From NCBI RefSeq assembly GCF_029855045.1, contig NZ_CP123228.1, positions 1,984,001 to 2,048,000 of the forward strand: a stretch of DNA of 64,000 nt. Reading direction: 5' to 3'. The position numbers and the translations under genes were made by a program. How positions within the stretch are numbered: the stretch's first letter is position 1; each line of letters starts with the position of its first letter. This DNA comes from Piscinibacter sp. XHJ-5 (GTDB lineage: Bacteria > Pseudomonadota > Gammaproteobacteria > Burkholderiales > Burkholderiaceae_C). A model generated the notes under the pieces. It was not told the DNA's origin, ran no database searches, and saw nothing but the letters and a program-made list of their open reading frames with translations. Shown piece by piece: positions 1 through 7,898 of this stretch.

Positions 1-913
1 CGAACGGCTCGTCGAGGTCGGTGACAGCGTCAAGGCCGGCCAGGTGCTGGCTCGCCTGGACCCGGCCGACTACCAGCTGGCCGTGAAGGCCGCTTCCGAT
101 CAGGTGCAGGCCGCCGGTGTCGACGCGCAGCAAGCCGCTTCGGACGAAGCGCGCTTTCGCCGCCTGCTGGCCGACGGCTCGGTGGGCGCGGCCGACCATG
201 AACGCCAGAAGGCCCGTGCCGACGCCGCAGCCGCCCGCCTGGATCAGGCCCAGCGGCAGCTGGAGCTGGCGCGCAATCGCGAGGGCTACGCCGCGCTGGT
301 GGCGCCCTACGCCGGCGTGGTGACAGCGATCCGCTTCGAGCGGGGGCAGGTGGTGCCGGAAGGGCAACCGGTGGTCTCGCTGGCCCGCGAAGGCGACAAC
401 GAGGTGGTCGTCGACCTGCCCGAAGACTGGGTGGGTCGCGTCCGCAGCCTGACCGCTACCGCGGCACCGTGGCAGGACCCGAAGGCGAAGCTGCGCCTCG
501 TGCTGCGCGAGCTGTCGCCGCAGGCGGCAGCGCTTGGCCGCACCTACCGCGCGCGTTATGCCGCTGCTTCCGAATCGCGCGCTCAAGTCTCGGCGCTGCC
601 CTTGGGCAGCACGATGCAGCTGACGTTGTCGGCGCCCCAGGCGGGGCCGGCGACCGTCTCGCTGCCCGTCAGTGCGCTGGTCAAGGGCAGCGGGCCGGCG
701 GGCGTCTGGGCCCTGAACGCCAACGGTTCAGGCCTGGTGTTCACGCCGGTCCAGGTGGTCTCGGTCGACGACGCCACGGTCCAAGTCACCGGTCTGACGA
801 CCGGCAGCCGCGTCGTGAGCGTCGGCGCCCAGAGGCTCGATGCCGGGACAGTCGTGCGCGCCATCGAGCGTGCCCCTGAGGCCAGCTCCACCACGGTCGC
901 GAAGAGCAGCTGA
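1..913 (+). CDS. RND efflux periplasmic adaptor (membrane fusion protein), 5' end outside window
   Basis: Periplasmic adaptor that links an inner-membrane RND pump to an outer-membrane channel. The reading frame is open from base 2, so the N-terminus (signal peptide and first part of the lipoyl half) lies upstream of the window. Visible order: end of the first biotinyl-lipoyl half (VGDSVKAGQVLARLD), an alpha-helical hairpin rich in Ala, Gln and Arg, the second lipoyl half (YAALVAPYAGVVTAIRFE), then beta-barrel and membrane-proximal domains. A GTG at 44 is internal to the domain and is not a start. The stop codon overlaps the ATG of the pump gene by one base (TGATG), so the two are translationally coupled and form an efflux operon. 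Substrate cannot be told from sequence. Confidence 0.9.
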   Translation, partial: ERLVEVGDSVKAGQVLARLDPADYQLAVKAASDQVQAAGVDAQQAASDEARFRRLLADGSVGAADHERQKARADAAAARLDQAQRQLELARNREGYAALVAPYAGVVTAIRFERGQVVPEGQPVVSLAREGDNEVVVDLPEDWVGRVRSLTATAAPWQDPKAKLRLVLRELSPQAAALGRTYRARYAAASESRAQVSALPLGSTMQLTLSAPQAGPATVSLPVSALVKGSGPAGVWALNANGSGLVFTPVQVVSVDDATVQVTGLTTGSRVVSVGAQRLDAGTVVRAIERAPEASSTTVAKSS

Positions 914-3900
914 TGAAGCGCTTCAATCTCTCCGAATGGGCCGTCACGCACCGGCCCATGGTGCTGTTCCTCATCATCACGACGCTGGTTGTCGGCGTGT
1001 TTTCGTTCAGCCGGCTGGGTCGCCTGGAGGACCCGACCTTCGAAGTGCCGCAGATGACGGCCATCGTCGCGTGGCCGGGCGCCACGGCGCAGGACGTGCA
1101 GGAACAGGTCCTCAACCGCATCGAGCGCAAGCTGCAGGAGCTGGACCATTTCGACTACGTGCGAAGCTTTGCGCGCCAGGGCTACGGCGGCATCACGCTG
1201 TGGATGAAGGGCGGCAGCAGCAAGGAAGAGCTGGACAACGCCTGGTACCAGGTGCGCAAGAAGATCGGCGACGTGCGCCAGGAGTTCCCCGAGGGCGTGC
1301 GCGGCCCGTTCTTCAACGACGAGTACAGCGACCGCTACAGCGTGCTCTATGCGCTGAGCGCACCAGACCTTTCGATGGCCGAGCTGCTGACGGTCACCGA
1401 GGACGTGAAGCGCCGCCTGCAGAGCGTGCCCGGTGCCGGCAAGGTCGACATCCTGGGCAAGCAGGCTGAGCGTGTGTACGTGGAAGTCTCCACGAAGCGC
1501 CTCGCAGGTCTCGGCATCCCCCCGTCCGCCGTCTTCGATGCGCTGGCGCGTCAGAACCTCGTCACGCCGGCAGGCTCGGCCGACACCACCTACGACCGCG
1601 TGCAAGTGCGCGTGGACGGCCGCTTCAACGGGGTGCAGGACGTCTCGAACGTGACGCTGGATGTCGGCGGCCAATTGCTGCGGCTGGCCGACGTTGCCAC
1701 CGTGCGCAGCGGCTACGAAGACCCACCGAGCCTGACCATCCGCCACAACGGCGTGCCGGTGCTGGCCATCGGCGTGACGCTGCAGCACAAGGGCAACGTG
1801 ACGGACTTCGGCAAGGCGATGGAGGAGCGCCTGGCGCAGATCCGTCAGCAGCTGCCAGCCGGCGTGGAGGTCCAGCAGTACGCGGACCAGCCGCGCGTGG
1901 TGGCCGCTTCGATCTGGGAGTTCGAGCGCGCCTTCCTGGAGGCGCTGGCCATCGTGCTGGCGGTCTCGTTCCTGTTCCTCGGCTGGCGCACCGGCATCGT
2001 GGTGGCGGCCTCGGTGCCGCTGGTGCTGGGCCTGGTCGCGGCCGTGATGTACGCGGCCGGGTGGAACCTCGACCGCATCTCGCTCGGCGCGCTGATCATT
2101 GCGCTCGGCCTGCTGGTCGACGACGCGATCATCGCCGTCGAGATGATGGTGGTGAAGCTGGAACAAGGCTGGGACCGGCTGCAGGCTGCCACCTACGCGT
2201 ATTCGTCCACGGCGTTTCCCATGCTGACCGGCACGCTGGTCACCGCCGCGGGCTTCATGCCGGTCGGGTTCGCGAAGTCGATCGCCGGCCAGTACGCCGG
2301 CGGCATCTTCTGGGTGGTGGGCGTCGCGCTCATCCTGTCGTGGCTGGTCGCAGTGGTCTTCACTCCGTATCTGGGCGTGATGCTGCTGCCCAAGAACCTG
2401 GGCACAGGCAAGCACCACGACGTGTACGACCGGCCGGTCTACCACCGGATGCGCCGCGTCATCGACTGGGCCGTGCAGCGCCGCTTCGTCGTGCTGGCGC
2501 TGACCGTCTTGCTGCTCGGTGCTGCCGGCTTCGGCATGTCGAAGGTCCAGCAGCAGTTCTTCCCGACGGCGGCGCGGCCGGAGCTGCTGGTCGAACTGCG
2601 GCTGCGCGAAGGAGCGTCGTTCGCGGCGACGCAGCGCCAGGTGAAGCTCCTGGAAACGTACCTGGCGAAGGACAAGGACGTCGAGTTGTTCACCGCCTAC
2701 ACCGGCGCCGGCACGCCCATCTTCTATCTGTCCATCCAACCCGAGCTGCCCAACCCGGGCTTCGCCCAGGTCGTCGTCAAGACCGCCGGCATCGAGCAGC
2801 GCGAGCGGGTGCGTGCCCGGCTCCTGGAGCTGTTCGCGAAGGACGAGGCGCTGCCCGACGTCAAGGCGCGTGTCACGCGTCTCGAGTTTGGACCGCCCGT
2901 GGGCTTCCCTGTTCAGTTCCGCGTCATCGGGCCGGACAAGGCTGTGGTGCGTGACATCGCCTACCGCGTGCGCGATGTGGTGCGGCAGAGCCTGCTGGTG
3001 CGCGACACGCAGCTGGACTGGAACGAGCAAGTGCGCTCGGTCAAGGTGCAGGTCGACCAGGACAAGGCACGCCAGCTGGGTCTCACCACCGCCGACATCC
3101 AGGGCCTGGTGCAGACCACGCTGGACGGCGCGCCGGTCACGCAGATCCGCCGCGGCGAGGAACTCGTCGACGTCGTGGTGCGCGCCACGCCGGACGAGCG
3201 CAAGGGCATCGGCCAGATCGGCGACCTGCAGGTGTTCACGCGCGGAGGCGTGACGGTGCCGCTGTCGCAGATCGCGCGCATCGAGCCGACCTTCGAGGAG
3301 CCGGTGCTGTGGCGTCGCAACCGCGACATGGCGCTCACCGTGCGCAGCGACCTCATGGACGGCGTGCAGGGTCCGTACGCCACGGAGCAGATCCGCCCGT
3401 CGCTCAAGCCCATCGTGGACAGCCTTCCCGTCGGCTACCGCATCGAGGAGGGCGGCGCGATCGAGGAGAGCGACAAGGCCAATGTGGCGCTGTTTGCGGT
3501 CTTCCCCGCCATGTTCGCAGTCACGCTGACGCTGCTGATGATCCAGCTGCAGAGTTTCTCGCGCTTGTTCATGGTGTTCATGACCGGGCCGCTGGCGATC
3601 ATCGGCGTCGTGCCTGCGCTCCTGATCTTCCAGGCGCCCTTCGGCTTCGTCGCGCTGCTGGGCGTGATCGCGCTGGGCGGGATGATCATGCGCAACTCGA
3701 TCATCCTGGTCGACCAGATCGACCAGGACGTCGCGCGCGGCGTGGCGCCGTGGACCGCCATCGTGGATGCGACGGTCAGACGCTCGCGACCTGTCGTGCT
3801 GACGGCCGCGGCGGCGGTGCTGGCGATGATTCCGCTCACGCGCAGCGTGTTCTGGGGGCCGATGGCGATCTCGATCATGGGCGGGCTCGTCGTGGCCACG

Positions 3901-4023
3901 GCGTTGACGCTCGTCTTCGTGCCCGCGCTGTATGCCGCGTGGTTTCGCATCCGACGTCACAGCGCGGCGCACACACCTTCCGCTACGCCGCCAGCCGCCA
4001 CGGCCGCACCCGCGGGCCATTGA
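913..4023 (+). CDS. RND efflux transporter permease (AcrB/HAE family)
   Basis: Proton-driven inner-membrane pump of 1036 residues, the normal length for the AcrB/MexB superfamily. TM1 follows a short cytoplasmic N-terminus, then the first porter half (residues about 35-330), TM2-TM6, the second porter half and TM7-TM12. The TM4 proton-relay pair is visible as LGLLVDDAIIAVE around residues 400-405. The tail after the last helix is a short Ala/Pro/Thr-rich stretch. It is coupled to the adaptor gene by a one-base overlap. The sequence style (RLGRLEDPTFEVPQM near the N-terminus) resembles the divergent proteobacterial multidrug/solvent RND branch rather than metal-exporting CusA pumps, because no Met-rich metal site is evident. 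Drug or solvent specificity is not inferable. Confidence 0.95.
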   Translation: MKRFNLSEWAVTHRPMVLFLIITTLVVGVFSFSRLGRLEDPTFEVPQMTAIVAWPGATAQDVQEQVLNRIERKLQELDHFDYVRSFARQGYGGITLWMKGGSSKEELDNAWYQVRKKIGDVRQEFPEGVRGPFFNDEYSDRYSVLYALSAPDLSMAELLTVTEDVKRRLQSVPGAGKVDILGKQAERVYVEVSTKRLAGLGIPPSAVFDALARQNLVTPAGSADTTYDRVQVRVDGRFNGVQDVSNVTLDVGGQLLRLADVATVRSGYEDPPSLTIRHNGVPVLAIGVTLQHKGNVTDFGKAMEERLAQIRQQLPAGVEVQQYADQPRVVAASIWEFERAFLEALAIVLAVSFLFLGWRTGIVVAASVPLVLGLVAAVMYAAGWNLDRISLGALIIALGLLVDDAIIAVEMMVVKLEQGWDRLQAATYAYSSTAFPMLTGTLVTAAGFMPVGFAKSIAGQYAGGIFWVVGVALILSWLVAVVFTPYLGVMLLPKNLGTGKHHDVYDRPVYHRMRRVIDWAVQRRFVVLALTVLLLGAAGFGMSKVQQQFFPTAARPELLVELRLREGASFAATQRQVKLLETYLAKDKDVELFTAYTGAGTPIFYLSIQPELPNPGFAQVVVKTAGIEQRERVRARLLELFAKDEALPDVKARVTRLEFGPPVGFPVQFRVIGPDKAVVRDIAYRVRDVVRQSLLVRDTQLDWNEQVRSVKVQVDQDKARQLGLTTADIQGLVQTTLDGAPVTQIRRGEELVDVVVRATPDERKGIGQIGDLQVFTRGGVTVPLSQIARIEPTFEEPVLWRRNRDMALTVRSDLMDGVQGPYATEQIRPSLKPIVDSLPVGYRIEEGGAIEESDKANVALFAVFPAMFAVTLTLLMIQLQSFSRLFMVFMTGPLAIIGVVPALLIFQAPFGFVALLGVIALGGMIMRNSIILVDQIDQDVARGVAPWTAIVDATVRRSRPVVLTAAAAVLAMIPLTRSVFWGPMAISIMGGLVVATALTLVFVPALYAAWFRIRRHSAAHTPSATPPAATAAPAGH

Positions 4024-4070
4024 AGAACCGGGGCAGGTCCACGAGCGGCTGATCGGTCGCCGTGCGGCGG

Positions 4071-4142
4071 GGCGGTGATCCATTCGCCGTTCACGTAGGC
4101 GCCGTCGCGCCAGAGAGCCTTGTCCTTCAGGAGATGGCGCAT
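4071..4142 (-). pseudogene. Remnant of the 5' end of a succinate-semialdehyde dehydrogenase gene
   Basis: On the minus strand an ATG at 4142 opens a peptide beginning MRHLLKDKALWRDGAYVNGE and continuing W-I-T-A. This strongly resembles the N-terminus of GabD-type NAD(P)-dependent succinate-semialdehyde dehydrogenases, where a Lys-Asp-x-x-Leu-x-Arg segment precedes a Tyr-Ile/Val-Asn-Gly-x-Trp strand. After about 24 residues the resemblance stops, and the frame runs into the antisense of the RND permease 3' end. The aldehyde dehydrogenase NAD-binding and catalytic domains are absent. I read this as a scar left when the body of gabD was deleted. The alternative is a short gene of unknown function that happens to look like GabD. 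Confidence 0.55.
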
Positions 4143-4215
4143 CGCGACGGTCTCTCAGTCGACCACGCGGGCGTGCCTTGCACCGCGCCGTTGACGACGA
4201 GCGTCCCCGGACGGC

Positions 4216-5034
4216 TCATCGCACGGGCGGTGGCTGCGTGTCGGCGCTGCGCTGAAGATACAGGCGGTGGTATTCGGCGAACAGGCGCTCGAGCTCCTCC
4301 GGGTACGACGGGCGGGCGAAATAGGCGCCGATCTCGCCGATGCGGGCGGCCAGCGGGGAACTGCGCGAGACCGAGACGAAGAGGTCGCCGACCAGCGCGT
4401 CGGAGGCCAGCGGCACGATCTCCCCGGCGAGCCGGTGGTGGTCGACCTGCAGCAGCCCGGCCTCGCGCCCGAACGGCACCGCGTCGACGCGATGGCGTGC
4501 CAGCATCCGCAGCACGCTGCCCATGTCGGTGGTCCGTTGCACCTCGGTGTGCTGTTCCAGGAAGGTGTCGAAATCCAGCCCCATGCTGACGCCCGCAACC
4601 AGGCCGATGCGCAGTCCTTTCAGGTCGGTCCAGGTGCGCAAGGGCATCTGGGGTGCGCGCTGCTTCTGCACGAACACCGCGATGCGGTTCTGGGCCATGC
4701 GCGGCTCGGCGAACACCGAATAGCGCTCCCGGTCGCGGTTGCGGAACGCGCAGATGTTGACGTCGATCTGCCCCGCCTCGATCAGCGCCTGGCAGCGCTT
4801 CCACGGCCCGACATACGACAGGTCGACCCGGTAGCCCAGCCGTTCGATCGCGCGCTGCGCCACGGCGGCGCAGACGCCGACGATGCGCTGGTCCTGCATC
4901 CAGTTCCACGGGGGATAGTCGTGATGGCCACAGGCCCGGACCACCGGCCGTTCCGGTCCCTCTGCCGCCATGGCCACGAGGCCGGCGAGACAAAGGCACA
5001 ACGCGGTCACCGATGTCCGTATCGCATGAAGCAT
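4216..5034 (-). CDS. Periplasmic substrate-binding protein, family 3 (amino-acid type)
   Basis: Secreted binding protein of the bacterial extracellular solute-binding protein family 3, about 272 residues. A signal peptide is clear (MLHAIRTSVTALCLCLAGL, ending near AMAAEG), followed by two alpha/beta lobes. Typical elements are DYPPWNW near the mature N-terminus, the QIDVNICAFRNRDRERY segment and a second-lobe DLKGLRIGLVAGVS motif. Two candidate ATGs lie nine bases apart (5043 and 5034). The GAGG at 5044-5047 sits nine bases before the second but only one before the first, so 5034 is preferred. No ABC permease or ATPase gene is adjacent, so this is an orphan. It could serve a distant transporter or a non-transport sensing role. 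Confidence 0.8.
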   Translation of the reverse strand: MLHAIRTSVTALCLCLAGLVAMAAEGPERPVVRACGHHDYPPWNWMQDQRIVGVCAAVAQRAIERLGYRVDLSYVGPWKRCQALIEAGQIDVNICAFRNRDRERYSVFAEPRMAQNRIAVFVQKQRAPQMPLRTWTDLKGLRIGLVAGVSMGLDFDTFLEQHTEVQRTTDMGSVLRMLARHRVDAVPFGREAGLLQVDHHRLAGEIVPLASDALVGDLFVSVSRSSPLAARIGEIGAYFARPSYPEELERLFAEYHRLYLQRSADTQPPPVR

Positions 5035-5150
5035 CTGAGCCATCCTCGATCGGTAATGCCAAGGCGTGCGATGTTGAACCGCGGTGCCACGTCCGGCAAG
5101 CAAAACCCGCGACCGACGTGCGGGGCCGGGCCCGGCGCATCATCCGCGGC

Positions 5151-5699
5151 ATGACGCACTCCGAGGAGCGCTCCGTCGCGCATCTGCTGGCACGCCTGTT
5201 CGTCGGCCTGTGGCCGCCGCAGGAGGTCCGCGATGCCATCCTCGACGACATCCAGCGCTGGACATGGCCGCGCGGCGCCGCGCCGGTGAGAGGCGACAAG
5301 CTGCACATGACGCTGCACTTTCTCGGCTTCGTCGCGCGCGAGCGCGTGCCGGAGCTGGTGCAGGCGCTGCACGTCGGATTCGAGCCGTTCGAGCTCACGC
5401 TCGATCGCGGCGAGGTGTGGCCGGGTGGCATCGCCGTGCTGCGACCGAGCGCCGCGCCGCCGGCGCTGCGCGAGCTGCACCGCGGCCTGCATCGCGCGCT
5501 GGGCCCGCTGGGCGTGCGCTCGGCTCGCCATCATCTGAAGCCGCACATCACCTTGGCCCGGCGCGCCCAGGGGGCCGAACCGCCGGTGCAGTGCGAGGCC
5601 ATCCACTGGTCCGTTCGCGACTATGTGCTGGTCGAGTCTGACCTGCGTCCGCCGACGCAGTACATCGTGCGCGGTCGCTACGCGTCGCCAGACGCCTAG
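5151..5699 (+). CDS. thpR: RNA 2',3'-cyclic phosphodiesterase (2H phosphoesterase)
   Basis: Cytoplasmic 2H-phosphoesterase of 182 residues that opens 2',3'-cyclic phosphates on RNA ends (formerly called 2'-5' RNA ligase, LigT). Both signature His-x-Thr/Ser-x motifs are present: HMTL at about residue 52 and HITL at about residue 132, at the spacing expected for the family. The N-terminal LFVGLWPPQEVRDAI segment is the usual first strand and helix. The frame is open further upstream, but those residues lack family character, so the ATG at 5151 is chosen. It lies divergent from the binding protein and ends 3 bp before the convergent pseudouridine synthase stop region. Regulation is not evident. 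Confidence 0.9.
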   Translation: MTHSEERSVAHLLARLFVGLWPPQEVRDAILDDIQRWTWPRGAAPVRGDKLHMTLHFLGFVARERVPELVQALHVGFEPFELTLDRGEVWPGGIAVLRPSAAPPALRELHRGLHRALGPLGVRSARHHLKPHITLARRAQGAEPPVQCEAIHWSVRDYVLVESDLRPPTQYIVRGRYASPDA

Positions 5700-6310
5700 A
5701 ACGGCGGATCGCTGCGCAGGTGCAGGCCCTGGCCGCCGAAGGGGTGCGCCAGCCGCAGCTCGCTGGCATGCAGCATCAGCCGCTCGTCCGCTGCGCCGTA
5801 CAGCGCGTCGCCGACGATGGGGTGGCCGATGGCCTGCAGATGCACGCGCACCTGGTGCGAGCGCCCGGTGACCGGCTCCAGCGAGAGCCTCGAACGCTGC
5901 CGGGCGGCATCGATCGACAGCACGCGATAGCGCGTGAGCGAAGGCCGGCCCCGCTCGCGATCGACCTGCTGCCGGGGCCGGTTCGGCCAGTCGGCGCCCA
6001 GCGGCAAGTCGATCTTGCCGGCCTCGGCCGTCAGCGCACCGTGGACCTCCGCCACGTAGCGCTTGTGCACCGCACGCTGCGCAAACGCCACGCTCAGACG
6101 CCGCTGCGCCTCGGCACCGCGCGCCATGAGCATCAGCCCGGAGGTGGCCATGTCGAGGCGGTGCACGACGAGCGCATCGGGATGCAAGGCCTGCATGCGG
6201 GCGGCCACGCAATCGTGCTTGTCGCTGCCACGACCCGGCACGGACAGCAGGCCGGCGGGCTTGTCGACGACGATCAGCGCGTCGTCGGCGAATATGACGC
6301 GCACGCTCAA
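5696..6310 (-). CDS. RluA-family pseudouridine synthase
   Basis: Converts a uridine in rRNA or tRNA to pseudouridine. About 204 residues, a short RluA-type protein without an S4 domain. The catalytic motif HRLDMATSGLMLMA is at residues 50-63, with Asp53 as the expected nucleophile. The RSHQVRVHLQAIGHPIVGD segment near residue 165 is the second family signature. The frame is open far upstream, but homology begins at SVRVIFADDALIVVDKPAG. A TTG at 6310 overlaps the stop of the phosphatase gene as TTGA, giving translational coupling. A GTG at 6304 is the alternative start. Length and motif fit the RluA/TruC-like group, but the exact target base is not assignable. The C-terminus overlaps the convergent thpR stop by four bases. 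Confidence 0.88.
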   Translation of the reverse strand: MSVRVIFADDALIVVDKPAGLLSVPGRGSDKHDCVAARMQALHPDALVVHRLDMATSGLMLMARGAEAQRRLSVAFAQRAVHKRYVAEVHGALTAEAGKIDLPLGADWPNRPRQQVDRERGRPSLTRYRVLSIDAARQRSRLSLEPVTGRSHQVRVHLQAIGHPIVGDALYGAADERLMLHASELRLAHPFGGQGLHLRSDPPF

Positions 6311-6783
6311 AACTGATCCACCAGGCCCGATTGCTGCGCCGTCTCGGGGTTGGACCCGGCGTCGCGCACGCGCTGCATCGCCTCGTCGGTGGACAGCCCC
6401 AGGCGCTTGAGCAGACAGGCGGCCGCGGTGCCCGTGCGGCCGATGCCGGCGGCGCAGTGGATCATCACCGACTCGCCGGCCTTCAGCGCCTCGGCGGCTT
6501 GTGCGATGCCTTCGCGGAAGCCCGGCTCGTCGCGCGGCAAACCGAAGTTGGGCATCGGCAGATTGATCCAGCGAAAGTCGAGCGAACCTTCGCCGACCGC
6601 CTGCCAGTACGCCGGCGACAGCGAGGCGATCTCGTCCGGCGGCGCCAGGCAGACAACCATCGACAGCTTGCGCCGGCGCGCCTCGGCGGCAAACTCGGCC
6701 CAACGCTCGAAGCGGCCCGGCATGGACCCTAGCCACAGCTCGCCGGGGGTCACGTCATCGATGGAGACAGGACGCAGGGACAT
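6307..6783 (-). CDS. Protein-tyrosine/dual-specificity phosphatase-like protein
   Basis: A 158-residue cysteine phosphatase fold. The P-loop HCAAGIGRTG carries the CX5R signature with Cys110 and Arg116. The segment before it (LPMPNFGLPRDE, residues 75-86) corresponds to the general-acid loop, which in many relatives reads Pro-Asp-x-Gly. Here the Asp position holds Asn79, while Asp85 lies a few residues on and could substitute. The protein is therefore a likely phosphatase with uncertain catalytic power. It precedes and overlaps the pseudouridine synthase gene (TTGA junction). The substrate is unknown; small phosphoprotein or phospholipid substrates are both possible for this family. Confidence 0.8.
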   Translation of the reverse strand: MSLRPVSIDDVTPGELWLGSMPGRFERWAEFAAEARRRKLSMVVCLAPPDEIASLSPAYWQAVGEGSLDFRWINLPMPNFGLPRDEPGFREGIAQAAEALKAGESVMIHCAAGIGRTGTAAACLLKRLGLSTDEAMQRVRDAGSNPETAQQSGLVDQF

Positions 6784-6845
6784 GCGCGCATGGTGCCACC
6801 GCCGCCGCAGGCCCGACAGCCCCCGTCTGAGGCACTCGAAAGCCC

Positions 6846-7385
6846 TCAGACGCGCTCGAGTCGCCGGTGCGGCAGCGGCGGATGCTCGACGCGCACAGCG
6901 TCGCCCGCCTTCACCTCGCCACCGATGCTGACGATGCCCATCACGCCGGCCTTGCGCACCAGGCCGCCCTGGGCATCGCGGCCCACGAGTGCGCTCATCA
7001 GGCCGGGAAGAAAGGCGTCGAGCTGGGCACACGGATTGCGCAGCCCGGTGAGCTCGATGACCGCGGCATCGCCCACATGCAGACGCGTTCCGCGGGGCAG
7101 CGCCAGCAGATCGATGCCGTGCGTGGTGACGTTCTCCCCGAGCTGGCCGGCGGCCACCTCGAAGCCCTTGGCCCGCAGCTCGTCGAACAGCTCGGCATGG
7201 ATCAGGTGCACCTGTCGCAGATTGGGCTGCGTCGGGTCCTGTGCCACCCGCGAGCGATGCCGCACCGTCACGCCCAGGTGGGCGTCGCCCTCGACACCCA
7301 GGCCCTGCAGCAGGCGAATCGACGCCTGCGGCTGCTTGCTGAAACGGTGGCTGGCGCTTCGATGGACCGCGGCGACTGTGCTCAT
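6846..7385 (-). CDS. MOSC domain-containing protein
   Basis: A 179-residue stand-alone MOSC (molybdenum cofactor sulfurase C-terminal) domain protein, related to YiiM-type proteins that bind sulfurated or other molybdenum cofactor forms. Support: the RQVHLIHAELFDEL segment, the GENVTTHGIDL strand, and NPCAQLDAF with the conserved Cys near residue 125. The ATG at 7385 starts MSTVAAVHRSASHRF and is preferred over upstream in-frame codons that encode no family sequence. It is separated by 62 bp from the phosphatase gene on the same strand. The only molybdoenzyme gene in the window lies 40 kb away, so no functional link is claimed. Confidence 0.88.
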   Translation of the reverse strand: MSTVAAVHRSASHRFSKQPQASIRLLQGLGVEGDAHLGVTVRHRSRVAQDPTQPNLRQVHLIHAELFDELRAKGFEVAAGQLGENVTTHGIDLLALPRGTRLHVGDAAVIELTGLRNPCAQLDAFLPGLMSALVGRDAQGGLVRKAGVMGIVSIGGEVKAGDAVRVEHPPLPHRRLERV

Positions 7386-7498
7386 GCCGCGGATTGTCGC
7401 CCCAGTGCCGTGTCGCCGCGCCTGCCGGTCGCCATGGCGGCACGACAGCCGCACGGGCCTCGGGTATCGTCGCGCACCTTGTGACCCTGGAGGGGGAA

Positions 7499-7849
7499 AT
7501 GCTCGCAAACATCCTGATCGGCCTGGTGGCCCTGCTTCACCTCTACTTCCTGGTGCTGGAGATGTTCCTGTGGAACACGCCGTTGGGGCGCCGCACCTTC
7601 GGCCTCGAACCCGAGTTCGCCGCGGCGTCCAGGACGCTGGCAGCCAACCAGGGCCTCTACAACGGCTTCCTCGCGGCCGGCCTGATCTGGGGGTTGTTCC
7701 TGGGCGCCGCCGGCCTGCCGGTGAAGGTGTTCTTCCTCGGTTGCGTCATCGTCGCCGGCGTGTTCGGCGCGTTCACGGCCAGCCGCAAGATCCTGTTCGT
7801 GCAGGCGCTGCCGGCGCTGGTGGCGCTGCTGGCGCTGTACTGGTCGTAG
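7499..7849 (+). CDS. DUF1304 family inner-membrane protein
   Basis: A 116-residue integral membrane protein with four predicted helices: residues about 3-22, 50-70, 72-92 and 95-113. The pattern VLEMFLWNTPLGRRTFGL after the first helix and the central NQGLYNGFLAAGL are characteristic of the DUF1304 family, whose function is not established. A GGAGGGGG ribosome-binding site precedes the ATG at 7499. It is divergent from the MOSC gene and followed 49 bp later by the TonB receptor on the same strand, so co-transcription with the receptor is possible. Confidence 0.85.
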   Translation: MLANILIGLVALLHLYFLVLEMFLWNTPLGRRTFGLEPEFAAASRTLAANQGLYNGFLAAGLIWGLFLGAAGLPVKVFFLGCVIVAGVFGAFTASRKILFVQALPALVALLALYWS

Positions 7850-7898
7850 CAGCTCCCCCCAACCGATCCCCGCGGGGCGTGCGGGACAATTCGCGGCC

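Noticed and set aside
583..4083. 1166-codon antisense open frame across the RND permease
   Set aside because: Arg/His/Asp-rich shadow with no domain; the sense frame has a full RND protein.
7850..7898. Riboswitch before the TonB receptor gene
   Set aside because: Only 49 bp are available and no cobalamin-box-like sequence is visible.
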